The position numbers and the translations under genes are program-made. Below are positions 52,011-63,604 of a stretch of 64,000 nucleotides of DNA, one piece after another. This stretch comes from Straminergon stramineum. Its lineage: Eukaryota; Streptophyta; Bryopsida; Hypnales; Calliergonaceae. Each line of letters starts with the position of its first letter. Position 1 is the stretch's first letter. The notes beneath the pieces are model-generated. The model did not search any database, had not been told where the DNA came from, and was given only the letters and a program-made list of their open reading frames with translations. The stretch lies in NCBI GenBank assembly GCA_963920665.1, contig OY987266.1:811001-875000 (forward strand), in the 5' to 3' direction.

Positions 52011-55000
52011 CCGCGTGTCAATGCCCTGGCTTGGAGGAAAAGACTCGTTTGGAATAAAAATTGATCCGTTCGTTTGCGTTAAATAATATTTTGAGGTTAG
52101 CTTTCACTTGGAGACAAATGAAAATCACCAAGTCTCCAATTTTATTTGATTTTTGGTTTTTTTGAGAAATTATGTTGTTTCTAATCACATTCAAGCCTTG
52201 AAGAAAGACTTTAAGATTTTAAGTGTTATTTTGGTGTTTTTTTTAAATATTGCAAAAAGGTTCTTTTTTAAGTTTTTTTGACTTTGGGGGACTAAGGTGT
52301 AAAGTAAAGTTGCCCTCTATCTAAGAAAATATTGGTAATTAGGTATTGTCACTAGTAGTGGAATACAGTACTATCTAGCATGAATTGAACACAAAAAAAA
52401 TGTTTGATGAAATGCTCATTGCAAACAATTAAGTGCATGTCTTATAAAATGTGTGGAGATCAATACAAGTGAATGTGAAAATGTATATGTTTATTTTTGT
52501 GATATCCCTATTATATATGATATTTTAGGCATTTCATTTAACATGAAATTCACATCCATGTCATTATGTACATGGATGTATATATCATCATTGTGTCACC
52601 ATAAATATTAAGCGACCATCATAAAGGGGTCACTTATTAAACTATCATTGTCATTAAGGTTGCTACTAGACCGTTGGATTAGAGCCACATAGCACTTTGT
52701 TGCATTTTTCTTCAACAAATGCCCCGTTGCTTCATGTTTAGATTTAGTTCAGTGGGATCTACAAAGTAGCATGTTTTATTTGGATGAGGATTCACTTGTG
52801 ACATATGCAATAGAGTTCTTCTTTGCATTCTCGAAGCATGTATGCCAAATTTAACTACTTTTGGACTTTTGAGAGTCTAGACGTAATAATGGTCATCAAG
52901 AGAAAAAAATGGTCATTTGGGGATAATTCAAAACATTGTGAGATCTATACAAACATCAAAAGACCTCCTGATGTTATTGCTTGGAGATCTCTAGATGTTT
53001 AGTCTAGAATTCACTGAATAGTCCAGAAGTAGTTAAATGGGGCATATGTGAAGGAAATCACATTCATGAAGTGATATATATCAAGATAGCATTCCAAAGC
53101 AAGATGGATTTGTAATAGAATTTGTTGGTTTTGGATTGCAAGGCAAAAGACTTTGCATCAGCATAAGTTATTGCAAGGAAGTTTGAGAAGCTACCTTATT
53201 TGAAAAGTGTGCCACCTTGAAGGTTTAAAAAAATGAAATGAGACAATGTTCCTTCACTACCATTCTAGTTCCACATTTCTAGTACTATAAGGGTAGAGCT
53301 TCTCATATTGTGTAGCTACTCGTTACATGCAACTTGCAAATTATCCAATTTGTGAAGTCCTTACAAATTAGAGATGCTAAGCTCTTTGAGAGTGTTGATT
53401 CTCTAAGTGTCACCAAATCATCAAGAGCTCATGGAGGATCGTGAATGGACAAATGTTGCGAGTATCGCTGAGTGTATCATTCTACAACATGTAGTTTATA
53501 AAGACTTATGTATAAATTTTTTTTAAACCAATAACATTCTTAACCTTGAACTTCACAGCCCTCCCTAATCTTAGAAAGGATACTTGGATGTTTGGTTGGA
53601 TACTCAAATAGATAGTAATTCATATTAAAGGTCCTAGCCACTTACAACATGATTGATATCCAAGTATAAAATCATAAATTCATTATATTATTCTTTTGAG
53701 ATGTTTGGATGTCAACCTTGTAAAGAAGACAAAGGAACCCCCTTACAAGGGCTTAATCCCTTACCACCTAAATCATTTCTTGAATTTTTGTATATGTTTG
53801 CTTCTATCTTTAAAAATACATATTATTTATCTCAGTTTCCAAAAAAAATCATCATACAAAAATGCTATGTTCTTCATTTAGATTACGCTAATCTAAATGA
53901 ATTTATGATGATTACAAAAGACTTTATGATGATTACAAAAGCCATGTTCTTCATTTAGATTACACTTTGTACAATGTGATCAATCACAAGGGTTATTTTA
54001 AAATAAAAATCCTCAATCCTTAAAGGGATAAATGATGTACATACTTAGAGTCAAAATCATGGCTTGAGATTAGGTCTTACTAGTAGACCAAGCGAATATC
54101 TTAAAATTTTAATTTAAAAAAAAAATCATAGCATTCTTATTACTAGTAGTACCATGGGTCCCCTTAACTTCAAGGTAATCTGGATACGAAGAGAAAAATA
54201 AAGTGAAGTGACCAAAGTTCTTGATTTGAAGAGGGACAATTCCTTTGTGGTTAACCTATATTTTAGGGGGTCTATAGTATTTAGAAACTCATAGTCATCA
54301 ATTTGGAATATTAAATATTTCAAAGAACTTTTTTTAAGTCCTTATGAATTTTCAAATTCAAGAATTGAAGATATCTTCCAATGTTTTTTAGGTGTCTTTC
54401 TAAAATTTTAAAAAAAATTCCAAAATATTTCATAGAAGGCTCTTTTACTTTGAATTATGTCTAAACTTGAAAATATTCTGTAGTGGATGTTTAATTCTAA
54501 AACAATAGGTTGATAGCCATTTGATAAAAATAGAATTAAGACATATTATCAAAATTCATTAGAAGAAATTTAGCTACTTTGGAAGCCTGTAAATTCCCAT
54601 CAATACTTGGACTATGGGAACTTGGCATTAGCAACAAGCTGATGTGGCTAGGTGATGGCCATGTCAGATAACAATAAAAAAAATTAATTTATTAATTTCA
54701 ATATTTAAATTATAAAATAAATAAAAAATATATATATTTCATATTTTTCAATTTTGGCTTGTAGTGATTGGTTCCTAGCATTGAGAACCAACCTAAAACA
54801 GTCTTTTACTATATTTGAATCTCTTCTAATGTCAGTATCACTTTGTTGTTATTATAACATATTAAATCATCTACAATCCACACAAATGTACTATATACAA
54901 TCTTCACAAACTAATATGTTGGATTAAAAAAGATTCTAGTATAAATAATTGTTTTTAGTTGCTATATACAAATTTAAATGATTTATATCAACTATGTATT

Positions 55001-55167
55001 AGGACAAATATCTTCAAATCTATTCAAAGTAGATGCCACAATGCTTCAAATTGCATCCTATAGATCATCTATGACCATAAATGAAATCTCACGTATTTAA
55101 TTCGTGAAGAATTTTCAAATTTCATTCAAATTAATATTATCTACATTTGTCTCCATAAATAATTTTT
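52011..55167. other. Intergenic, AT-rich
   Basis: No gene recognised. One palindrome stands out, listed separately. Confidence 0.45.
53873..53963. repeat. Perfect 13-bp hairpin beside a short tandem repeat
   Basis: TTCATTTAGATTA (53873-53885) and TAATCTAAATGAA (53889-53901) pair perfectly with a three-base loop. They are followed by two copies of a 21-base unit TTTATGATGATTACAAAAG plus two bases, and then a second copy of ATGTTCTTCATTTAGATTAC, so the left arm and its flank occur twice in the same orientation. Confidence 0.8.
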
Positions 55168-56117
55168 TTAACCCCTAAAGGACCAAACGGTGTTTTTTGG
55201 CAACATAGTGATTTTGGGCAGCTCACTATGGATGGAATTTTTATTTTTTTCTTTGAAATTTTCACACAACATGTACCCAAGGAGTAGCTTTAAGACCCAA
55301 TAATTTTCATAACTTTTGAATAAATGGTTAAAAAGTTACTGTATGATATGTTGTTTTCATTACTCGGCGGGCAGCCCAAGCAACAAAAAAAACTTCTTTA
55401 AAAGTCACTTTTAAAAAAAAAAAAATTTAAATTTATTTTCCTGATTTATATATATATGGGAAGCTTTGAATCATTCCATTTTGATTTATGAGATGAAAGT
55501 TATGAAGAGTTTTAGTTGTGGGTAGTTTGTGGGTAGTAATGGAAGCTCTACTGTAAAATAAACTTTGAAGACCTTTATTTCACTCAATTTTTAATATTTT
55601 TGGAAAAAATAAAAACTGAAGGTGTAGATTGTTTATTACAACAATTTCACCATTGGGATTGGCATTTTTCAATTCCATAAACAAATTATTAACAATTTAG
55701 TATTTTGAATCATTCTCTACTTCTTTCAATTTACTATTTTTTTCCTATATGTTGTACAATTCCAAATGATCTAAAATTTTTCAAGCATGTAGCCAACATG
55801 ACTTGAAGAATGAATTCAAAGAGTTACAACCATTTTGGACATTTTTTCATAATGATCTGACCTTGTGGAGTGCATCTGCCCGGATTTTTGCAGGGCCAAA
55901 AGATGGCTTTTTGTCACTTCAAATGCTAATATCTTGCAATCCAAACGGTGGAAATTTCTGAAATTTTTTCCACATCTTCCCAAACCATATTCCTACAAGA
56001 TCCTACGGTTACATTTGTCCAAAAATGTATTTTTTTCTAAAATTTGGTACTTGTACTAGAGATGACAGTTTTGGAGCGTTTTTGGTGAAAACATAGTCAA
56101 ATACCTTTAGGGGTTAA
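55168..56117 (+). mobile_element. Long TTAA-flanked non-autonomous DNA transposon (950 bases)
   Basis: TTAA at both edges (55168-55171, 56114-56117). Terminal repeats are CCCCTAAAGG at the left and CCTTTAGGGG at the right, 10 perfect pairs. It is homologous along its length to the intronic copy at 6022-6907 and in its right part to 23579-24152. No transposase frame. This is the best-preserved long copy in the window. Confidence 0.85.
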
Positions 56118-56161
56118 AGCACATGTATGTCAACTTCTTACAATACCAATGAGGGTGGGTC

Positions 56162-56742
56162 TTAACCCCTAAGTGTCAAGAGCCATCTCTAGAATTGACA
56201 ATTTGAGAAAAATCATTATAAAATACTATTAAGAAGCATATTTTGGAATTGATATACAAATAAAAGTTGTAGACTGTGAGTTGTAGATTCTTTTTGTACG
56301 GTTAGATTCACCTATGCTATCACATTTTTAAAAATAAATTTTGAAATTTAAATTTCTAAATTCCTTCTAAATTCTATTTCAAGCAAAATATTATCATTTT
56401 TTGAGTAAAATTTGTTGGAATGGATTGGAAATGAGGTTCACTTTATATGGTAATTTTTTGAAATTTTTGTGTTTTCAAAATCTATGATCTCATTTTGGCA
56501 AATTCAACTTTGAACAAGAATCAATGAAATTTTGGCTTGGTCAACCACTTGACATACTTCTACATAGTTAATTTTAGAAAAAATATGTACTCTAATAGCA
56601 CTAAATCCAACCCTTAGATAGGACAACAACTTAATAAGATAACTCTACAAATTAGGATAACTTTCATACAAGTAGTAAGGAATACTTGACTTTGAATCTA
56701 TACATCATCCAAAAAATAGATGTCAAAGCACTTAGGGGTTAG
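56162..56742 (+). mobile_element. TTAA-flanked element with CCCCTAAGTG ends (581 bases)
   Basis: Left edge TTAACCCCTAAGTGTCAAG, right edge GCACTTAGGGG followed by TTAG. Ten perfect terminal pairs. The inside does not resemble the other elements, so this is a separate group using the same kind of ends. It starts only 45 bases after the long element at 55168-56117. Confidence 0.7.
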
Positions 56743-57076
56743 ATAGTGTACAATAGTATGTAGTTTAATATTCTAGTCATTAAGGCTCACAAAAGAAGCA
56801 TAGGCAAATTTTGGAGAGATTATGAAACCCACCTCAATAATTGAGTCTATGGGGTGGTTAGCTTTGAAATTCATTTATTCCTAAACCATAATACATAGTA
56901 GCTTTCTACTTCAAGTTTTTTTAGGATTGTAGTACACAAAGGATACTACAACATTCATGTTAGCTCATTTGGATTTTGTCCACTAATTTTCAAGATACGA
57001 CAAAGAGAGTGAAACTAAACAAAGCATAGAACTCACTTTTTGAAGTGATTATATGTCTAAATGCTGTATCACTTGG

Positions 57077-57324
57077 TTAGCCCCTAAATGATGCCATGGA
57101 CATTTATTGTCTAATGGATGTCAAAAAGCAATTTGTAGGATGTAAACAAGCCGTTTTTCATCCATTCTTTTTGTATCTGTGATTGTGCAAACCTATACAA
57201 TTATGAGAAGTTGGAAATAGCCTCATTGAATGCATTGTTATCTTTGGATACGCCAAGTTGTATCAAGACGGGTGAGAGAATTAGAAGACCATGTTAGGCC
57301 ACGTACTACCCTTCCTTCAATTTC
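57077..57324 (+). mobile_element. Left part of a short MITE, decayed
   Basis: TTAGCCCCTAAATGATGCCATGGACATTTATTG and the following TAATGGATGTCAAAAAG match the left part of the 230-base copies. Similarity fades and no right end is clear before the next element at 57325. Confidence 0.6.
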
Positions 57325-57555
57325 CTTAACCCTTAAACGTCAACATGGACGTTTTGTGGCTGATGGATGACAAGGAATTTTCTTGTGTAGGATAGAAGTG
57401 AAACTATTCATCCTCGGAATTCGGGGTGGAAAGGGAAGATCTTCTACAATAGTTTGACCTCCAACGGATATTTTTGATTTTTTTAAAGTAGATGATGTCA
57501 CACAATTCAAAAAGCCATGATTTCCACAGTCACTAGTCCATCCTTTAAGGGTTAA
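57325..57555 (+). mobile_element. Short TTAA-flanked MITE, copy 3 (231 bases), first link of a chain
   Basis: Complete copy with TTAA at 57325-57328 and 57552-57555. Ends CCCTTAAACG and CCTTTAAGGG. Its interior matches copies 1, 2 and 4. It shares its right TTAA with the next segment. Confidence 0.9.
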
Positions 57556-57719
57556 CCTAGTAAGGACGTTGCGCACCAAAGTGGTCCAATGGATGATAGA
57601 GAACTCTTGCATGTGAGACAGAAGTGCCATTGTTCATCTTCGGAATTTTGTGCAAAAAAGGGGAGGTCTTGCACAGTAGTATGACCTCCAATGAATACTT
57701 TGGATGTGTGTGTGTTTAA
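57552..57719 (+). mobile_element. Short MITE segment, truncated (168 bases), second link
   Basis: Bounded by the TTAA of copy 3 and the TTAA of copy 4. AATGGATGATAGAGAACTC, GACAGAAGTGCCATTGTTCATC and GACCTCCAATGAATA match the family interior, but the right third is missing and is replaced by a TG run. The left end reads CCTAGTAAGG. Confidence 0.75.
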
Positions 57720-57943
57720 CCACTAAATGCTAAGGTGGACATTTTTCGTCCAAGGAATGACAAGGAATTCTCTTGTATAGGATAGAAGTGCAACTATTCA
57801 TCCTCAGAATTAGGGGTGAAAAGGGAAGATCTTCTTTAGAAGTTTGACTCCCAATGAGTATTTTTTATTTTCTTAAAGTAGATGATGTCACACGGTTCCA
57901 AAATGCTTGATTTTCAGTCACCAGCCCGGCGTTCAAGGGTTAA
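57716..57943 (+). mobile_element. Short TTAA-flanked MITE, copy 4 (228 bases), third link
   Basis: Complete copy. TTAA at 57716-57719 and 57940-57943; ends CCACTAAATG and GTTCAAGGG. Very close to copy 3 in the interior, including GGGAAGATCTTCT and AAAGTAGATGATGTCACAC. Confidence 0.9.
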
Positions 57944-58133
57944 GTAGATGATTCACACTGTTTCAAAAAAGGAGAACTCCACGGTGACCAGCCCGTTCTT
58001 ACAGGGTTAAGGGCAACATCGGGTGCTGACTTTCACAAGCGCAGGAATAGTGCCTTCTTCTGCGGTCAGCACACTGTTACTGTTCACAGCCTGCCTCTCC
58101 CCCACGGTTACCAGCCCGTCATTTAGGGGTTAG
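57940..58133 (+). mobile_element. Two further right-end MITE segments, fourth and fifth links
   Basis: 57940-58010 runs TTAAGTAGATGATTCACAC to CAGCCCGTTCTTACAGGGTTAA. This equals the last third of the short MITE, starting at its internal TTAA. 58007-58133 starts at that TTAA and ends CCCACGGTTACCAGCCCGTC then ATTTAGGGGTTAG, again a family right end, but its first part is GC-rich and unlike the family. Confidence 0.7.
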
Positions 58134-58403
58134 TCGTCGTTGTGGAGCACGTTCGCAGTCACTGCAAAATATTCTCGACAATCTAGATTTAGAGTTACCT
58201 TTGGTTTCTAATCTCATGTTTTGCTGAGTAATTCTCAGTGAAGATCGCTGCAGTCTTCCGAAATCATGAATATATCAACGTCTGCAGTTTGGCTTTGTAC
58301 TTGCAATAGTGATCGCGACTTAACAGCAGGGAAAAATTCTGTCAAAGTACCAGGGGAATCTCTTATCCTTACCATCCTGCATTTCTCTTTCTGTAGTGTG
58401 GTA
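58134..58403. other. Short intergenic, probable 3' untranslated region of the coiled-coil gene
   Basis: Lies between the MITE chain and the inferred last exon of the minus-strand gene. No separate feature seen. Confidence 0.4.
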
Positions 58404-61400
58404 CTATAGGTTGGAATCCGCTTCGTCAGGTGCATTGCTCTTGAATAATAGACAGGTTGCAATTCCCAGAAACTCAAAGAATGTTGTCTCAGAAAAAATT
58501 AATACGGTAAGAGGACCTGCAATTAGTGAATTTGACTTTGGATTGAATGAGAAGAAAATACAACAAGACTTGTAAGAATCAGTCTTGCAATTCTTTCAGA
58601 AGAACCTGCATACAATAAAAATGATAGATTGCATACCATTGCAACCATCAAGGAAAGAAAAACTGAATACCTTTTCCAACATTTAGCTGGTCGACATAAC
58701 TAGTGTTTGCACTGGTGCCACCCGTGGGGTCACCCTCAAACTGATATCGATCTGAACCAGAATCTGTCTCGTACGGATCATATCTTCCATTACGAGATGC
58801 AGGTCTTGAGGATTTTGACAATGGAGCCTGGCTGAAGTGTGCTGCCATTCCTTGCCGTGAGGTTTGCATGTACTGAGCAGAGGGTTCCATTCCGTAGCCA
58901 GCTTGTTCCCCACTCAATCTGCAAACCGTGATGGTTTGTAAGCAGAAAAATAAATAGAAAATCAGACTAAAAGTACAAGGTCAGAAAGAAGACAGTGGAA
59001 GTCATGCATCAAAATTAATACTAATTGTACTTTTATACAAATAGGAGGAGCAACTAACCTTGGCTCCTTGGTTCCTGCACCCCCATTCTGGATGTTAGCC
59101 TTCGCAATTTGCAATGCACGTAATATATCACTTATGTTCTTGTTGATCCCCGCCTTTGGAGATGATTGCCCCGGAGAACCTTCCTTAGAAGCATCGAAAG
59201 CAGGTCCATATCCAAGACGTAGCGGAGGCTCCCCATTGGAGAAGACATCTCTGCCAGCTTGAATTGAATACTGCTGCCCAGAAGCATGGTCTGCCTGTTT
59301 TACAAGGAAAGAGAAGGTAAATATCACCATCTTCAAATATGAAGAGCAGCTTCAGCATTAGGCTACTGCGCAAATATTGCACCATGTTGAATTGACCCAT
59401 AAGTACCCAAATGGATGAAAGAAGCAGCTTCCATATCTATAGGAATTAGGATAAATCATTTAAGAAGTTTTCAGGAAGGTAACGAAACGAACCAATAGAA
59501 AGAAGAATCATGCCCTAAATAATTCAAAAATTCAAAAAACGTTTTGAAAGCTACTGAAATCAACTATTAGATTCTAAAGTAGGCATTCTGTTGGGGCACT
59601 TGGGCACTTCAGGGTTAAGAGCGCGTCAAAAGAGAGTAGGATGGGCAACACGGTCACGGCAAATAAGCAAGAACCATTGTGTAAACAAAGTAGATGTACA
59701 CGAACTTCATAAAGCACCTTCAGAGTTTCTGCATAAGAATCAAACCTTGGAAGATGGAAAACTTTCACGTCTCAGTCCACTTGCCCCATGCATCCTTTCG
59801 TCTCGGTAACGTAGGTCGCCGTAAGAGCCGGGGGTCTTCTCAAAGCTGGGGCGAGATGAATCTGAAGCCGTAGTTGCAGGATATCCAGAATAGGACTGCC
59901 GCCTTTCTAGACCAGAACTAGGCTCAGGTCGTTGATCGAGTACGCCATAATCTTCTGCAGCTGGCCAATCGTCATTGTCAGAGTGGGATCTCTGATGCCG
60001 ATGCCGATGCCGATCCCGAACCTGATGGGTAGCCTCAGGGTGGGAGGACATGTAAGATACCCCCCTTTCACTGTCCCTGCAGAATAGTAGTTCCCACCTT
60101 AGCACATTGAAACAGTAACAAGCATAAAACTCAACCATAAAACCCCATAGAATGTGCCGAACTCAAGTCAATGAAGCTAACACATAATCAACATCATACA
60201 AGACACATCAACATTATACAAGACACATTAGAAAGCACCAGATGGCTTGTCGAACTCTTTCTATTTAACCGTTTGCATCACCATACCCAGACTGTGCTTG
60301 CTGATGACGCCCACTACTCCGGCGATCTCCATCATCCCAGGTGCGTCGCGCATCGCTAAATTCTGGTTGAGATCTCCGGAATCCATCCTCAGCGGAACTG
60401 TTGGGAGGAGGCCACTGAGAAGGACCCCGTTCTGCATACGAAGGAAGTCCAACTCCATTACCTGTGTCTTGGTAATACAATCCTGCCTCCTGGTCCAATT
60501 GCCTCTCAGACCATGCCTCACGTCCTGCTTCCCGCAACCTGCTTGTAACATTCATGTGAGCACAAGGACACGGAATACGAAGGACTACTGGAAAAAGGGT
60601 CAGATCTAAACACAACCTTCACCTCAGACCAGACACCTCAGGTCAGTTTAATAAGGCCCCAACAATACGATCAGCGACTGAAATCAAATTAGAAAGCTCA
60701 TTGGTTGCTTTCCCACTTGGTAATCACATTGAAGTTAGGATGAGCCCAACGTATTACAAGTCATTCATGCTCAATAGGCTAGGATTTAGGTTTGGAAAAC
60801 ATATGTGGCAAAAGTGAGCCAAGTAACAAGCACCGGACACTAGCGCCCTGTATATCATTGGGAACAAGTGTTCTACTGATGAGCAAGCTTTTTGTGCCAA
60901 CTCACATCTACTCTAGGGAAGCCAAGCATCTTTTTCCTAATCATTTGCAAAAGTCCCAGAGCACTGTGTTTTCTCTCGTGCGGGGTCAGCCTGAGCAAGT
61001 TCATGATGTCTAGAAGAACCAAAGTGGATACAGAGAAGCGAAGGCGGGACGAGACAAGTAACTTACATGGAAGGTTCAGAAGAGCGCTCTTGATGCATTC
61101 CACTGTGATTTAGGTGGTTAGCTTCAAGTGGCATGGGCCTCTCTGCTGGTGCATTATGGTACACTGCATCACGGTGTCGACTGTTGGTTCCCTGTTCCCG
61201 TGGTCTCTCCGTGTTCCATGAGTCTGATTCAACATATGGTCCATCACGGTGAGGTGAACTCACGTCTGAATTGTATTCACTAGGCCTTTTCGGAAGGTCC
61301 AGTAAGCTTCTGCTTTTGGCTAGCCTAGCACGGGGAGACCCAAAGGATGATGGATGGTCTGCAACACCATTTGATCCACGCATGCGATCCGCATGTTGGA

Positions 61401-63604
61401 GACCACCAGAAGCACGTGGTGACCGATTCGCATTGCGATCAACTCCCTGTCAACACATAGTATCAATCGATTAAAGCAACAATCCTAGGCATATCAGTCC
61501 TGTGTTTAAATCTCAGTTCAGCTTTTGACCTGCTCTGTTTGAAGTGATCTAGACACACGCAATTGACAGAAGATACAAATACATGACTTACAAATCCTAA
61601 AATAAATCAACTCAGATGTACTGTCGGTAGGAAAGGAAGAAAATAGTAAGGAAAAGGAATATGCTAACCTTAAACTGCTCTAGTTTCCGTTGGGATTCAC
61701 GATAATTCCTTTCCCATTCTTGTTGAATGAACTGTTCGGGCACCAATTCTGCTCTCTTTGCAATTGCCTGTGGTTGACCGTTGTCTGATAGACTTTGTGG
61801 TGATCGCTCTGCAATTATTAAGTGGAGATACGGTAGTGAGTAAAGCTCGGGATGGAGCATCTGATCAACACCAGTACAAAGAAAAAAATCTCCATATTCC
61901 TAAATAGAACAAAATTTGATGTACAGGAAATTCAATTAACAGTTTGAGAAGATGTATACTTCATGTTCACACCTGGATGAGTCTCCACCAACTTAGGTTG
62001 AGTGCTTTCTGTTTCTGAACTCAAGGGCACGTTATGACTGGGGACAGCTAGCTTTTTAGGAATAATATCCTGGAGAACAGAGGGTACTCGGCCCATCCAA
62101 CTCATGAGCTCTTCTCGCACGACGCCTTCTTCGCTTTTCTCCTCAGCAAAAGCAACCATCTCTTCACTGATCTTACTCCACATGTTCCGCAATCGACTTT
62201 CAATGGCAGCCCTGTACAATCACATCAAGGATTCAACACGGTTGTACTAGACAGGATGACTAAAGATAAAGAACCTAGGAACGTAAGATCACCTCATAAC
62301 TGGTGAATATTGGAAACTCGCAACGAAAATGACTACCGTAATACAATTACCTGCTATCCTGACTTTGAGGCGACTCCTGAGGTCGCTCTGCCATATTCTG
62401 GAGAGTAGGACCCATGCCGGGTCGACCCTGCTCAGCACTGCGTCCTTCGATATTGCTCATAGTTTCAGGCAACTGTTTTTTTGTAGTGGAATCTCTATCC
62501 TCAACAGAACTTCCATATGAGTTGGTCCGAGACAAGTCTTCGTTACTACTCATTTCCTGCTGCAAACACTTGGTGTCCTCCCGACCAGCTCTAGATCTCA
62601 AAAGCGGGGAGTCTTTGGTTGAATTTGGGATGGACCTGTCTGAAACCTCGCCTGATGCCCTGTCCAGAACTTGATTGGAGCTTTCTGTATCAAAATAAAT
62701 GAAGACTTTACTTACCATACTGTCTCTCCACCAAAGAGTCAAATCTATTCAACTTTTCCCAAACCAATTTCAAGAAAAAAACTGGTATTGGTGAAATTCT
62801 CACTAGTAGAAAACCATCCCCCAAAGATATTCTAGAAAAAATAGCCGCATTACAATTGGCAATGTTCACAGCAGCTAGACTTTCTACAATAACTCATGTT
62901 CATTTTCCTACTACCGTCTGCTTTGCTCTTCAAGGAAATTCTTCATACACAATGAAGGCACTCATACGAATAGCACAACCGAAATATATCTTCCAAGAAG
63001 CCCCCCTAAAATAGCAGGCCTGAACCCGAAAAGGGGAAGATATTAACCAGCCAGTTTTAATTTCATGAAGGCTTCCTGCGCAGCAACTTCTGCCTTCTTC
63101 CGATCTCCCATTGCCTGGTCCAGCTTTTGTTCCAGTTCAGATACCTGAATCACACGATAAAGCGCATAAGCTGCGAGTTCAGGACTGAATTCAAATAGAC
63201 CCTCGTGTGTAGGGACTGAAGCTGAAAGAGAAGATGGTGAGTACAACAAAACTTTAGGAGGATACGATTTCAAATCTCTCGACTTAATCACAACTAGGGC
63301 TATTGCTGCTCAGGGGGAAGAAAGGGGCCTACAAAGAAAGAACAGAAAGTAGTTTCGTGAGTTTATTCAACCAAACTTCATCGCTGCTGCCGCAATTGAT
63401 TATCTAGCACTCCAATGTCTGCAATCGAATATCTAGCACTTTAGTCATCTTTAACATTCTCCAAATGGTTTTGAGGGGCCTACCTTCGTAGAAAGTTGCT
63501 GAACTCGCAGTTTTGCAGCCTTGGAAGCAGAACGCTCGGATATAAGCCTAGCTCGTAAGAACTCAATTGTCATCGTCATGACGTCGTCTCCTGAAGACGG
63601 CTTC
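58404..63604 (-). CDS. Plant coiled-coil protein of unknown function, 5' end beyond the window
   Basis: Eleven minus-strand exons join in phase: 63604-63484, 63144-63048, 62684-62351, 62211-61973, 61808-61669, 61446-61067, 60538-60287, 60076-59746, 59294-59059, 58918-58671 and 58516-58404, giving 829 residues without the N-terminus. The first visible exons hold a coiled coil opening MTIEFLRARLISERSASKAA and running through VSELEQKLDQAMGDRKKAEV, a motif I recall from uncharacterised plant proteins but cannot name. Next come a Ser/Thr-rich linker, a conserved-looking helical block RLRNMWSKISEEMVAFAEE with MSWMGRVPSVLQDI, another helix EQFIQQEWERNYRESQRKLE, then a long disordered Arg/Ser/Gly-rich part with a His/Arg repeat (RDRHRHRHQR). 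A likely scaffold or cytoskeleton-associated role is inference only. The last exon, 37 codons and partly hydrophobic, is the least certain; without it the frame would read on from 58671 and stop within ten residues. Confidence 0.72.

Noticed and set aside
55172..55181. CCCCTAAAGG and CCTTTAGGGG resemble plant telomere repeats (CCCTAAA)
   Set aside because: They occur singly at element edges, inverted relative to each other, never as tandem heptamers, so they are transposon ends and not interstitial telomeres.
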